Shown: in pieces, positions 9,950 to 20,698 of the stretch
Position numbering within the stretch: the stretch's first letter is position 1
Layout: every line of letters begins with the position of its first letter
From: Lucinisca nassula
Lineage: Eukaryota; Mollusca; Bivalvia; Lucinida; Lucinidae
Reading direction: 5' to 3'
DNA length: 64,000 nucleotides
NCBI GenBank assembly: GCA_963580285.1
Contig: OY757011.1
Location: forward strand, 102,888,316-102,952,315
Translations under genes and position numbers: made by a program
The notes under the pieces: model-generated
What the model was told of the DNA's origin: nothing
Databases searched by the model: none
The model's input: only the letters and a program-made list of their open reading frames with translations

Positions 9950-10310
9950 ATAGAGGATCTTACATGAGTGTTCATTTTTTATTGAATTTATCAAACTCGT
10001 CCAGGAAAAGGGATAAAATGCTCGGCAACGCCGAGCATTTTATCCCTTTTCCTCGACGAGTTTAATAAATTCAATAATACATGACCACGAATGCAAGATT
10101 CTCTATATCATATGACATTTAAAACGTAGTTTAGTCACGATTGTTTACAAATATGTCAATATTCCGCCATTAGTAAACGCGACGTCGTTAAGGGCGTCGT
10201 ACATGTAACGTTACGGGACGTATGTAGCTAATTTGCATATTTAATCCACTAGTGGATTATCGAAAATATTACATGGCGTTATTACACTCTCAGACGCGAC
10301 GTCATATGAT
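9950..10310 (-). mobile_element. H-I element, right member of an inverted pair
   Basis: Full-length inverted copy (361 bp against 363 bp at 3223-3585) with an intact GGGATAAAATGCTCGGC stem. Together with 9544-9852 it forms an inverted repeat of about 770 bp around a 97-bp spacer of apparently unrelated sequence. Confidence 0.85.
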
Positions 10311-10539
10311 AAAAACCTTTTTTCATGCTCAACTCAACTGACCATGACAATTATATTATTTAGTGACATTAAAATACCAACAATTATCTCCATGTAGAAC
10401 TAGCATTTTCAACTACTTTTTGAGTTAAAATAAGAATGTAAATCCCAATTTTCTATATATAAAATGGAATTTAGAGGGGTGGTCAGTACACGGACGACCT
10501 GATGGCATTTTATACTATTACCCAGGTTAGATTTAATTC

Positions 10540-10804
10540 CATCACGAAAACACAGCCATATAATTTTGACCTCCTTGAACCCCACTTTTCTATAGTAAAA
10601 TTGGAGTTTACATGGGTTATTTCTGCTCGAAAATATAGATTGTGGGTACTCGTAAGAACCGCATCGATGAGGTGGTTCTTACGAGAACTCACAATCTATA
10701 TTTTGAACAGAAATAAGAAGAATATCACATTTTTTTGACCTGGAAAATTTCATTTTTTCGGCGGTTAAGTTTACAATGTATATGTATTGGCGTGTTTTCG
10801 TAAT
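10540..10804 (-). mobile_element. Family A element
   Basis: ATCACGAAAACACAGCCATATAA at the left, TTGGCGTGTTTTCGTAATG at the right. The core palindrome differs slightly from consensus (GTAAGAACCGCATC / GAGGTGGTTCTTACGAG). Confidence 0.85.
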
Positions 10805-10890
10805 GCTCTATTGAGCTGAGCAAGAAACGGGTATGCTTGCGTAGGCACGTTTAAGTAACCACTCCTGGCATATGTGTCGCATGATCATAT

Positions 10891-11582
10891 AAACTCCGTT
10901 CAGAAAATCTGAATCATCAATTTTTTCGTTTCTTCCTTTTAATACTCATTTTAGCCCATACATCACTATTTCTCCAACAAGGCTTATGCCTCTGCGACAG
11001 CCAGGAAAGGCTGTGATTATTTGGAGAAAATTGCAAAATCTAAATTTTCGTTCACAGACTAAGACATTCTGACAGGTTCGACATACCCTTTTAAACCATA
11101 TATAGAAGTGGTTTCTGCTCTTGTAAATGACGAGGGCGTCTACATTTTTTTGCACGATCACTTCATGGAAAATCATTAGCTGTGACACCACATCTGATAT
11201 CGGTATAATTCATTTTGACCACTGTTGACAGCACATCGCGCGTGTGGCTCCCCGTTCCTAGTGAGCTTCTGTATAGCCATTCGAATGTAAGGTATGTCGT
11301 AATTGCATATCTATTTATAAAGAGTATCACATGGATTTGAATATGTATTATTTTACCTGACAATCATTATCAAATGGACTTAGTCTGTGGTCTCATTTCT
11401 TTGTTTTGCAATTTTCTCCAAATAATCACAGCCTTTCCTGACTGTCGCAGAGGCATACGACTTGCTGGAGATGTCGGCGGAGAGTCAGGTCTAAAACTTT
11501 CCCGTAGAGATGTATGGGGTAAAATTAGTATTAAAAGGAAGAAACAAAAAAATCGATGATTCAGATTTTCTGAACGGAGTTT
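10891..11582. mobile_element. 692-bp DNA element with about 150-bp inverted ends
   Basis: 10891-11038 and 11404-11582 are inverted copies: AACTCCGTTCAGAAAATCTG at the left edge pairs with CAGATTTTCTGAACGGAGTT at the right, and the inner arms end at GGAGAAAATTGCAAAA. The right arm has about 25 bp extra (TCTAAAACTTTCCCGTAGAG region). The 365-bp interior is non-coding. Superfamily unassigned; no obvious target duplication. Confidence 0.8.
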
Positions 11583-11694
11583 AGTAGAAAATCTCCAGTG
11601 ATTCGGACAGTGATGACTCTTTTGCCATGACTAATACGAACTCCGGATCTGGGGTCCCTAGAGATTTGTTTCATCAGCCCCAGATATCCAGATA

Positions 11695-12041
11695 CAGTCG
11701 AACTTCGATGTCTCGAAACCCTTTGGGTCCATGAACATTTGTTCAAGACAAGGGTTGTTCGAGCCACTGAGGGCTACTGCCAAAGGGAATGATGGAGGTA
11801 ATTTTAGGTCTCTTTTCAGAGTTCTCTAACATAAATGTATGTTGTGTGTACTCATTAGAATCGCCTCAATGAGGCGATTCTAATAAGTACAAACAGCATA
11901 CATTTGCAAGATAAAAGACGAAATATCCTAACCTTTCCCTCACTATTTCTTATGTAGAGAAATTCCCTAAGGTCTCTAGAAGGGGTTCGAATGAGCCATA
12001 GTAAATGAGCCATCGGTGTCAGAGCCATCGAAGTTCTACTG
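11695..12041 (+). mobile_element. Family F element (pogo-like ends)
   Basis: CAGTCGAACTTCGATG at the left, CATCGAAGTTCTACTG at the right, each followed outward by TA. The core palindrome CTCATTAGAATCGCCTC/GAGGCGATTCTAATAAG lies at about 11850-11886. CAGT-type ends with TA flanks fit Tc1/mariner-pogo-type MITEs (family knowledge). Non-coding. Confidence 0.85.
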
Positions 12042-12155
12042 TATTTAGGTTTGTTTATGGAATTTTTCTGATTTTATCGTGAAAAGGTATTTTATGTGTA
12101 CTCATTAGAATCCATGTAAAATTACTTTATTTAACATTCATCGAATACATGTTTC

Positions 12156-12225
12156 CGCCCCCGCCCATCGGGTCATGAAGAAATGATGCTTCCACGCAGA
12201 GCTGAAACTAACCGCACATGAGTAT
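12156..12225 (+). mobile_element. SINE-C 5' fragment
   Basis: GCCCCCGCCCATCGGG to CCGCACATGAGTA, with an internal deletion of the GGGCTGC segment. A tRNA-like head in reverse orientation (ACCACTACACCACGGAG) follows at about 12238-12295. Confidence 0.7.
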
Positions 12226-12361
12226 GCTTTCTGGCATAAGCGACCTCTGGTTTACAAGACAAGTAAGATAACCACTACACCACGGAGACTTGTACCTGTT
12301 GGTATGAAGTCTTCAACCTAAGTTTACCTGTCCAGTATAAATGTCATTGTTCCACAACATT

Positions 12362-12657
12362 GGCCCCCGCCCATCGGGGCTTGAAGAAATAGATGGGCTG
12401 CATGATGCTTCCACGCAGAGCTGAAACCGACCGCATACGAGTACTGGTAAACCGCTTGGAGGATCTAAGCATGCCCAGGCAAAGCGGTGCGAGTCTGACC
12501 GTCCATGCTAATAAACCCTATTGGTTTCATTGGGCGACAGGGCTTGAGATGCCATTTCATCTCAATGTCGGGTGAAAGTCCAACAGAATTGGATGCAACG
12601 TCTCCAGAATGACATATACAGTGTTGACAGGGACGATAAACCTCAAATCACACAAAA
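12362..12657 (+). mobile_element. SINE-C, full length
   Basis: GGCCCCCGCCCATCGGGGCT to CCTCAAATCACACAAAAC. Confidence 0.9.
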
Positions 12658-12698
12658 CGGAAGCTGATTACCCGATCCGGAAAATCCCTTCCATGTTT

Positions 12699-13027
12699 AA
12701 AACTATTTTATCGGCCCCCGCCCATAGGGGCTTGAAGAAATATATGGGCTGCATGATGCTTCCACGCAGAGCTGAATCCGGCCCGCACACTAGTACTGGT
12801 AAACCGCTTAGTGGATCTAAGCCTGTCCAGGAACCGCGGTGCGAGGCGGACCGTCCATGCTAATAAACCCTATTGGTTTCAATGGGCGACAGGGCTTGAG
12901 ATGTCATTTCATCTCAGTGTCGGGTAAAAGTCCCACATAATTGGAAGCAACGTCTCCAAAATGACCTTTACAATGTTGACGGGGACGTTAAACCCCAAAT
13001 TAAACAAACAAAATAAAACTATTTTAT
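12699..13027 (+). mobile_element. SINE-C with 13-bp target duplication
   Basis: The body at 12712-13014 is flanked by AAAACTATTTTAT at 12699-12711 and 13015-13027. The perfect duplication shows target-primed integration of the whole unit and defines its ends. Confidence 0.93.
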
Positions 13028-13064
13028 TTCCTTCATAGATCAATTCAATACTGCCTCAGAACAA

Positions 13065-13260
13065 TTAACCAATTTTGTACAACTGGTAACAGGCAAACAG
13101 TGCAGACCGAGATCAGATACCACAGAACGCAGCGTCTTATCAGGGCCTATACTTCATGTTTACGAAAGGTCAGACATTTTCCTGATAAATTATGAAGAAC
13201 CATAGACTTGTGCAAAACTGATATAAGGTTGATGATTCTTTTCAGTACAAAATGGGTTAA
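13065..13260 (+). mobile_element. Family B3 element with 16-bp TIR
   Basis: TTAACCAATTTTGTAC at the left and GTACAAAATGGGTTAA at the right are inverted repeats with one mismatch. They enclose the GTGCAGACCGAGATCAGA / TCTTATCAGGGCCTATAC hairpin. Confidence 0.75.
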
Positions 13261-13299
13261 AAGTACGCGGTGTGGGTCGATTATGTAATTCTATGCATC

Positions 13300-13476
13300 A
13301 TTTAACGGAATCTCCTTGGAGTGGCCCATGTCCAATAATAGGGCGGAGTCAGGTTTGTATTGTGCACTTTCAGCAAACAATTAAGACCCAGATCAGACGC
13401 CGCTCGTTGTGGCGTCTGATCTGGGTCTGCATTGATTGCAAAATGCCCTCAAAAAGACGATAGGCATACATGGGTT
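13300..13476 (+). mobile_element. Family B3 element, 5'-truncated
   Basis: A hairpin at about 13383-13430 (GACCCAGATCAGACGCC / GGCGTCTGATCTGGGTC), ending in ATACATGGGTTAA. Confidence 0.7.
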
Positions 13477-13504
13477 AATGGGGTGTTTATATCAATAAAA
13501 CGGA

Positions 13505-13788
13505 CCCCTTGAAGAAATAAATGGGCTGCATGATGCTTCCACGCAGAGCTGAAACCGACCCGCACACGAGTACTGGTAAACCGCTTGGAGAATCCAAGCT
13601 TGCCCAGGCAAAGCGGTGCGAGGCGGGCCGTCCATGCTTATAAACCTTATTGGTTTGATTCAGCGGCAGGGCTTGAGATGTCATTTTATCACAGTTTCGG
13701 GTAAAAGTATCACAAAATTGAAGCAACGTCTCCAAAATGACCTTTACAATGTTGATGGGGATGTTAAACCTCAAATGAAACAAACAAA
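13505..13788 (+). mobile_element. SINE-C, near full length
   Basis: From CCCCTTGAAGAAATAAATGG to AAACCTCAAATGAAACAAACAAA. A second, truncated copy follows head-to-tail. Confidence 0.9.
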
Positions 13789-13974
13789 TCTAAGCCTGCC
13801 CAGGTGAGAGTCGGACCGTCCAAGCTTATAAGCCCCATTGGTTTGATTGGGCGGCAGGGCTTGAGATGTCATTTCATCTAATTGTCGGGTAAAAGTCCCA
13901 CAAACTGGAAGCAACGTCTCCAAAATGACCTTTACAGTGTTAACGGGGACGTTAGACCTCAAATCAAACAAACA
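13789..13974 (+). mobile_element. SINE-C, 5'-truncated, head-to-tail
   Basis: Begins at TCTAAGCCTGCCCAGG and ends in AAATCAAACAAACAC. Confidence 0.85.
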
Positions 13975-14019
13975 CATAACAATAATAAGGAATAATGTTA
14001 TTTGGGTTTTCAGAGACCC

Positions 14020-14295
14020 GTCACGAAAACACACCTATATCATTTTGAACCTCTTAAACCCCACTTTTAAATAGTAAAAGTGGGGTTCACAGGGTATACA
14101 ATATTTTTCATTTTGCTCAGAAACATAGATTGTGGGTACTCGTTAGAACCGCTTCGCCGAGGCAGTTCTTACGTGTACCCACAATCTATATTTTGAGCAG
14201 CAATAAGGAAAATATTATAATTTTCCAACTGGCTTTTTTTTTTTTTTTTTTTGGTAAAATTTCCAATATATTTAGATAGGCATGTTTTCGTAATA
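14020..14295 (-). mobile_element. Family A element
   Basis: GTCACGAAAACACACCTATA left, GGCATGTTTTCGTAATA right. The core is mutated (GAACCGCTTCGCCGAGGCAGTTC). Confidence 0.85.
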
Positions 14296-14342
14296 TAATG
14301 ATTAAGAGTCTGCGCGCTACACTAGGCCACGGAGGTTGTGTA

Positions 14343-14822
14343 GGGAGCTTTCCACTAAATGTTTTCCATAGGCGACAATAGTAACCTTTAACCTGCTCCC
14401 ACAAAAACTACAAATACAAAACTTTTCAAACCTTACTTGTTTATAGAGCCATCCTAGCCCAACAAGTTAATGAGAAAAAATCCATATGTTGGCCGGCTCA
14501 TTTTCAAGTTACAGTCAACCATGTTTGTTTACCTGCTAGAACGGAGTAACTAAAACCAACATTTTTAAAGGAGGGGTGACCATATAAAATCAGCCAAAAT
14601 TTCTCTGAGCTTGCAGATATATTTATAAAGCATGCATCATTTTAGTCCCTGTATACCTATCATTTTCTCACACTGAAATAAAATATGGGTTATATATCCA
14701 ATGGAAGCAAGTCTGGTATTTAGAACGCAACTAAAAGCTCGGACCACAAGTGACAAAAACCCGACATCTCCCAGTATTTAGTGTATTGCTACCTGTAAAC
14801 ATAAAGATATCATAACCATACA
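14343..14822. other. Unassigned sequence
   Basis: No gene, repeat family or RNA recognised, apart from a reversed tRNA-like head (ACACTAGGCCACGGAGG) at its left edge. Confidence 0.45.
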
Positions 14823-14953
14823 GTCGGCCTCGGAATCGAATAAGCGTCTGACTGATGATCGGTAGGACGCGGGTTCGACCCTGCCGGGTTCGGCAACATA
14901 CCTTTCGTGGGGAATGATCATGAAATTATTTCTACGATAATTCTCTCCCTTGC
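14823..14953 (+). mobile_element. tRNA-headed SINE-D fragment fused to half an A core
   Basis: The B-box-like GGACGCGGGTTCGACCC is followed by the SINE-D body to TTCTCTCCCTTGCG. Directly joined is CGGTTCTAACGAGTACCCACAAC, a half core of family A, so the junction is chimeric. Confidence 0.7.
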
Positions 14954-14959
14954 GCGGTT

Positions 14960-15360
14960 CTAACGAGTACCCACAACTCCAGATCACCTCTTCAGATGCG
15001 ACCGTAAAACTAACATGGCATGGTGGCCACTTCAAAACGTTAAAACGATAGCGTCTGTTCCGCAATGACGTCATCATAAAACTGGTACGTTCATGGCGAC
15101 GTTACATCGCTCTAACATAACGTAAACAAATCAGTTATATCCAACGTTCAAAACTCATATTCAAGCAGCACGTTAATTTATATTTTCAACATGAATACGC
15201 CTTCTTCAAACAGCTATGCTCATAGGAGTTTATGCAAGAGTATATTCTTTATAAGTCTGCTTTAAACTATACCGACCAGACGATCACAGACAGTCGTACC
15301 ATCAGCACTCTCAGTGCTTTGATCTAGAAACTTAAAACATTTTGGTATCCATTTTTAGTG
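14960..15360. other. Unassigned sequence
   Basis: Only short frames. CAGCACTCTCAGTGCTTTGAT (about 15302-15322) resembles a B2 terminus. Confidence 0.4.
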
Positions 15361-15653
15361 CCGGCTTCGGTAGCTCAGTCGGTAGTAAACAGGAGGACGC
15401 GGGTTCGATACCTGCTTGGGTCAGCGACTATCTTTCTTCGAGAGTAATCAAGACATCCTTTCTGTGGTCATTCTCTCCCTTCCGCTGATTCAAAAAGGGC
15501 AGTTGTCAGTGTCTAGCGAAAGAATGTGCACTGTACTGGCTATATATATAACCGCTTAGGAAAAGTGAGGATAGGTAAATTGACCGACTCAAAAATGATC
15601 TAAATAGTGTTGACTGGGTCGTTAAACTCCAATACAATATAATACAATACAAA
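15361..15653 (+). mobile_element. SINE-D, near full length
   Basis: A tRNA-like head (GGTAGCTCAGTCGGTAG, GGACGCGGGTTCGATACC), a body (CTCTCCCTTCCGCTGATTC, GTGCACTGTACTGG) and a 3' tail (AGTGTTGACTGGGTCGTTAAA). The tail resembles SINE-C's AGTGTTGACGGGGACGTTAAA, suggesting a shared partner LINE (inference). Confidence 0.85.
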
Positions 15654-15714
15654 AGTATCCATATATAAAAAAAACATATTATGATAAACATTGTTATGAA
15701 GAGGTTATGGTGTT

Positions 15715-16155
15715 CTAGTAGTGTCTAAAGGTTGGCTCGTGTTTATATTGTCCTGGTACAAGAACGGTTGGGGCTTCCGTTTTTTCTTCAAACTCTGCCA
15801 ACTCCTTATCTAGCTGTGCGTGTATACGTCTGTCTTTTATCCAAGGCGAACAGTTTGCTGTTATGAACACCAGTGCAAATACAAAGCCCCCGAAAATAAA
15901 TATACCACCAATTATGTAAAAATCCGTGTTCGAAAACACTGCTGCTAATACGAACATGCCTATGCCGATTCCGAGGAGCAGAATATTCACGACAATACCA
16001 ACTACTATGGTGGAGACTTGAGTATTTCTTTGTTCCAGTTTCATTCTTAGGGATCGAACCTTTTCCTTCTTTACAGCTTCCGACATCCCTTTGCCTTGCC
16101 CCTTGACTTTCGCGGCATCCGCGTGTTTGAAATTTCTTACTATCTCAACTGACAT
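15715..16155 (-). CDS. Two-helix small membrane protein, paralog 2
   Basis: A 146-residue uninterrupted frame. A short basic, Lys-rich N-terminus (KKEKVRSLRMK at about 29-39) precedes helices at about 48-73 and 79-100 with SNTD between. Helix 2 has IIGGIFIFGG, identical to the corresponding stretch in paralog 1. Cys102 and a basic KDRR follow, then a charged tail (LDKELAEFEEK). Basic residues on both flanks suggest cytosolic termini. A candidate splice acceptor (CATTTAACAG) ends 14 bases upstream of the ATG, as expected for a UTR intron. SINE-D lies immediately 3' of the stop. Family name unknown. Confidence 0.75.
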   Translation of the reverse strand: MSVEIVRNFKHADAAKVKGQGKGMSEAVKKEKVRSLRMKLEQRNTQVSTIVVGIVVNILLLGIGIGMFVLAAVFSNTDFYIIGGIFIFGGFVFALVFITANCSPWIKDRRIHAQLDKELAEFEEKTEAPTVLVPGQYKHEPTFRHY

Positions 16156-16458
16156 GATTGTCGCGGTACCTGTTAAATGCTTAAAATATTAATTTCAATC
16201 AAAAAGATGTCAATATATTGCCAGGTTTGTTTAAGTCTTGGTTTTAAATTCCCGTCTTCCATATCACATTATTTGTCGCCATATTCGGCTGTTGTTTAAT
16301 TTTCTACATTTTTATTCAATGATAAAACAATCCCTTTTTTCTATATTCCTGTGGGGTTTTTTTTTTTCATCAATTGCTATAGTCTTCTAAGTTTCCCATA
16401 TATATAGAAAATCACCACTATCTAGATACTTTTAAATGCAGTAAAATTCCTATATATT

Positions 16459-16523
16459 GACCACCTTTTGGACTGTTCAAAAGTGGTCTTTAAGACCACT
16501 TTTGAACAGTCCCAAAGGTGGTC
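16459..16523. mobile_element. Family Q hairpin element
   Basis: GACCACCTTTTGGACTGTTC with its near-perfect complement around GTGGTCTTTAAGACCAC. The best-preserved Q copy, about 300 bp upstream of paralog 2. Confidence 0.8.
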
Positions 16524-17390
16524 TCTGACCGCACAAAATACAATGACTGAATAACTGCAACCTACTAAATCAGACTTAGTCTTAATTTCAGACAAATTTC
16601 ACTGTATATACAAAATCTCCATTTACGTATAAAATCTGCCGATACTTTTAAATATATTAATGAGGTTCTTTAATTTGATAAATGCTGTAATGGCAACATT
16701 GTTACAAAGTTCAAAAGTGTGTGTACTGCATTGTGACATTGAACAGATCAAAACTATAATGCCTATGTGTGTCATTTAGAAATTTGGCGATTGTGTATGT
16801 TTTGTTTACGTTGGATATACGTATGTACATTTCTATTTAATACCAGCAATATTTAACATAGCACTCAACAGTCATAAGTTTACTGAAAACTTAAAAACTT
16901 AATCGATAAAAAGACTTTGAAGATGGTAAAATTATCGTAGTTTACGCTATGATAGGGAGCTCAAAATTCAACAAAAACTGCCGTATTTCGATCCTATCAG
17001 GCATCAGCAAGCAGTTAGAACGTGCAGAAAGCAGCTTAAAAGAAACTGCAGCTTTGGGAGCTGGGAGGGCCCGTCATTTAGGCTGCGTTCCGTTTTGGAG
17101 GCATGGTGATAGCAAGGATGCATTGGGTTTGATGCTGTTTACGATGATCACACGGAAGCAATGACTATATCGAGATTACAACGTGGGGCACGAAACGGTC
17201 AAACTTAGCATGTGCACAGTGCCCACGAAAAGATACGATTTGGCATGAACGACAACAAAAGATTGAAATCAGGCGGTACACACATACAGCCTCATCAGAA
17301 TGCACGTAGCCTACTTTTTGACAGAGGGTAAAACCTAAATGTAAGCTCATCAGCCCTGTTCATATGAAAATATCGGAATTATGACATGTC
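16524..17390. other. Unassigned sequence
   Basis: Contains a 71-codon frame at 16949-17164 without recognisable motifs. No repeat family seen. Confidence 0.4.
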
Positions 17391-17654
17391 GGTTTTTGCG
17401 GTTTAACGCCCCCGTCAACACTGTATAGGTCATTTTTGAGATGCTGCTTCCAATTTTGTGGGACTTTTACCCGACACATGAAATGACATCTCAAGCCCTG
17501 TCGCCCAATAAAACCAATAGGGTTTATAAGCATGGACGGCCCGACTCTTAGCTCCTCTAAGCGGTTAACCAGCATTCGTGTGCGGTCCGTTTCAGCTCTG
17601 CGTGGAAGCATCAAGCATCCCATCTATTTCTTCAAGCCCTGATGGGCGGCGGCC
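17391..17654 (-). mobile_element. SINE-C
   Basis: Reverse copy from GGTTTAACGCCCCCGTC to CCTGATGGGCGGCGGCC. Confidence 0.88.
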
Positions 17655-17789
17655 GAGATTGTCGAAGTTATTACTCGTTTAGGTTTATAGAATCTGAATC
17701 ACGCATTCATACATCTGCCTCACGAAAACCTACCTTTTCCATATTGGTGTATGAGGATGATGTAGTTGACCATTCAGTCATCATGATTT

Positions 17790-17940
17790 TTGGGGCGATT
17801 GTCAGTCGACCCAAAGTTACTAAGCGCAGTAGCTTTATGTTGCTAATGTCCACGTGACTATCACTGATTTGCATGACAACCCTGTAAAGTTTATTCCAGA
17901 TCAGCGCTATTCTTACCGTTACGATTTCAGAGTGTTGATA
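17790..17940 (+). mobile_element. Family B2 fragment
   Basis: GTCGACCCAAAGTTACTAAG and GTCCACGTGACTATCACTGA match the B2 left arm. It is cut off at the SINE-C insertion at 17941. Confidence 0.65.
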
Positions 17941-18244
17941 GCCCCCGCCCATCGGCGCTTGAAGAAATATATGGGCTGCATGATGCTTCCACGCAGAGCT
18001 GAAACCGATTCGCAAACCAGTACTGGTAAACCGCTGAGAGGATCTAAGCCTGCCCAGACAATGCAGTGCGAGTCGGCCCGTCAATGCATATAAACCCTAT
18101 TGGTTTCATTAGCGGCGGCGGGGCTTGAGATGTAATTTCATCTCAATGTCGGGTAAATTCCCACAAAATTGGAAGTAACGTCTCCAAAATGACCTTTACA
18201 GTGTTGACGAGGACGTTAAACCTCAAATCAATCAAACAAACAAA
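17941..18244 (+). mobile_element. SINE-C, full length
   Basis: GCCCCCGCCCATCGGCGCTT to CAATCAAACAAACAAA. Confidence 0.9.
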
Positions 18245-18408
18245 AGTACTTTCAGTACTTCCATTCGTACCTTAACAAGCTAAGGTTCTGATTCCACATC
18301 AGAAACGAATTGAACTAATAACGTTTGGCTTACAAAGATGCCCTAGACCATGCTTTGACTGATTTTCTAGCTTTCGATAAGAATTCCATTTGCCACGTAC
18401 TTCCCGGT

Positions 18409-18600
18409 CTCTCTGACCATGGTAGCTCAGTGAGATTTGCGCCCATCATACTGGTGATCAGTAGGTCGCGGGTTCGATAACTTCAACAATTTCTCTCCCT
18501 TCCGCTGATACCAGAAAGACAATTGTCAGTTTCTGGCTAAAGAAAATGCATTGAAATAATTAACTGCTTGTGTAGTGGTTCGGTAACTGACCGCCTCGAT
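18409..18600 (+). mobile_element. SINE-D fragment
   Basis: CATGGTAGCTCAGTGAG, a B-box-like GGTCGCGGGTTCGATAA, then the CTCTCCCTTCCGCTGAT body with an internal deletion. Confidence 0.75.
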
Positions 18601-18606
18601 AAGATC

Positions 18607-18871
18607 CTTGTTTGTTTGTTTTGGAGTTGAACGGCCCAGTCAACCCTATTTTATGTCAACTTTGAGCCGCACAGTTTACCTATCCACACTTTTCCTGGGC
18701 AGGCTTATTCGTAAGCTGTTAACCAGTATACCGTGCACATGCTTTCGCCAGAAACTGACAACAGCCCTTCTTGAATCAGCGGAAGGGAGAGAATGACCGT
18801 AGAAATGATTGCATGATCAATCTCCACGAAAGAATATTGCCGACCCCGGCAGGTATTCGATATGACCTAAT
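18607..18871 (-). mobile_element. SINE-D, reverse copy
   Basis: TTTGGAGTTGAACGGCCCAG (tail complement) to GACCCCGGCAGGTATTCG (B-box complement). Together with 18409-18600 it makes a tail-to-tail inverted pair. Confidence 0.75.
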
Positions 18872-18995
18872 AGCATAGATAGGCACTATCAAACCCAACG
18901 GGGCCCTACGATATTGCACAGCAAAGACTCTGACCTGACTGCGCAGATGCGTATTTGCCGGATGCACATGTCCGGAGGCAGATTATCGCTTCTTT

Positions 18996-19200
18996 AACGT
19001 TCTGCATGCTGGGTTATTTTTCAGCAGGCGACATTTTGCAATATTTTTTTTATTTTTCCCCAGAAAACAAATTGGAGACAATTTGAATGAAATGTTACAT
19101 CCTGTTTTCTCGAAAAACATAAATAAATAACTAATAAAATATCAACAATTTGTCGTCTGCTAAATTACATGTAGCCCAATAAGTGGTAAAAGATAAACGT
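18996..19200. mobile_element. Family R element
   Basis: CAGCAGGCGACATTTTG at the left and TTTGTCGTCTGCTAAAT at the right, with inner GAAAAC/GTTTTC arms. The same element, better preserved, is at 48914-49128. Confidence 0.6.
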
Positions 19201-19310
19201 ATATATGAGATGAGATGCGATCTGGGAAGATCTGGATTAGGCCGCACATCTGTTCTGTCACGGTGGAATGTTAATTTTTATTAAAGCCCTGATGCCAACA
19301 GGACGAATCT

Positions 19311-19650
19311 CTAAGCAGGCACTCAACATTCTTCACGCCTGTATAATTTTGACCCCCATGAACCCCACTTTTATATATTAAAACTGGGGTTTACATGGGT
19401 AAACCTTATTTTTCTTATTTCTGTTCCAAAATAAAGATTGTCGGTACTCGTTAGAACCGCCTCAATGAGGCGGTTCTAACGAGTACCACAAACTATATTT
19501 TGAGCAGAAATAAGAAAAATATCACAATTTTTCATCTTAAAATTTTCATTTTTTTTCAGCGGTAAAATTTACAGTGTAATTGTATAGGCGTGTTTTCGAA
19601 AATGTTGAATCAATGTTGAAACAACGTTGAAGATGCTTTTAAGCAGGACA
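19311..19650. mobile_element. Family N element interrupted by a family A element
   Basis: AAGCAGGCACTCAACATTC at the left and AATGTTGAATCAATGTTG..AACGTTGAAG..AAGCAGGAC at the right are the two halves of an AACGTTG-type element. Family A occupies 19331-19601. Confidence 0.65.
19331..19601 (-). mobile_element. Family A element nested in family N
   Basis: The left TIR is eroded (TTCACGCCTGTATA) and the right is TATAGGCGTGTTTTCG. The core CTCGTTAGAACCGCCTC is intact. Confidence 0.8.
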
Positions 19651-19842
19651 ATACAGATAAAATAATTACACGGGATAGTATGAAAATAAAATTTATTCAT
19701 TGTATAATAATATAGTTTTAAAATATTTCAAATTCGATAAAATGGGACGGTATATTAACAGCTATCACAGAAGAAATAAAATATCCAACATTTTGTAATG
19801 ACAATACACCCATCAACATGTACCATTATGCATCCTTTCATA

Positions 19843-20379
19843 CAGTCGAACTTCAATGCGTCGAACACAAAACCTTTTAGGGGTGGGGGTGGTGTAGAGT
19901 TGGAGGGAACTTGTGAATTTTTCTTTTGAGAAAGTGATAGTTCGAGCCATTGTGGGTTAATTATGGTGGCAGATCAGGGGGCCATCGCGAAAACATGCCT
20001 ATAACAATCCTATATACATTTGACCCCGTTAAACCTCAGTTTTATTTAGTAAAACTTGGGTTTACATGCAGGGGTCTACATTAGTTTTCTCATTTCTGCT
20101 AAAAACATAGCAGAAATAAGAAAATTATCAGAATTTTTTAACTAAATGTTCTTCTTTTTTTTCAATGCATTTGAATATGAGTACCAATTAGAATCGCCTC
20201 ATTGAGGCGATTTTTTAATACACACAACATACCTTATCAAGATAAATTATTAAAAAAACAACTCCTTTTTTTTCCTAGATATATGGGCATCTTAAAAATA
20301 ATTTTCTAGGGACTAAAGACTGAGTTCGAATTAGCCATCGTAAACGAGACAGTCCGTGTTCGACTTATCGAAGTTTCTG
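19843..20379 (+). mobile_element. Family F element interrupted by a family A derivative
   Basis: TA-CAGTCGAACTTCAATG at the left and ATCGAAGTTTCTG-TA at the right. The F core (AATTAGAATCGCCTC ATT GAGGCGATT) is at about 20186-20214. An A derivative occupies 19983-20163. Confidence 0.75.
19983..20163 (-). mobile_element. Family A derivative lacking its central palindrome
   Basis: CATCGCGAAAACATGCCTATA starts it. Where the core should be it reads TTTCTGCTAAAAACATAGCAGAAAT, so the roughly 70-bp core is missing although the arms remain. The right TIR is not recognisable. Confidence 0.65.
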
Positions 20380-20404
20380 TATTTTTCTTATTTCTATTGC
20401 GATG

Positions 20405-20640
20405 CTCGTAAACACCCTTACCATGCTGAATATTTCAATGCATTACACTCCTCCCCGATTTACAGCCATTAGTATTGCATGATTTTAATTTTAACCATGG
20501 ATTCAGAAGCAGAATGGAAAACAGTATAGATCCTGATCAGCTGGCTTCTTAGAAAGACACTGTTTTCAAAAAGGATATTTCCCGGTTCAGCTTGGAAATG
20601 GTTAACACCTTTCTTACAGGTACCGACAATCTATGTATTG
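20405..20640 (-). mobile_element. Family B element, long type
   Basis: ACCATGCTGAATATTTCAAT and GGATATTTCCCGGTTCAGC match the arms of the 36185-36425 copy. The hairpin core is partly lost. Confidence 0.55.
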
Positions 20641-20698
20641 AGCAAGAAAAAAAAATACATGTATATGTATTTGTAAACCCCGTTTTTTTCTGTTTTTG

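Noticed and set aside
14823..14900. tRNA gene
   Set aside because: The B-box is good, but the rest matches SINE-D copies at 15361 and 18409, and the acceptor stem does not close.
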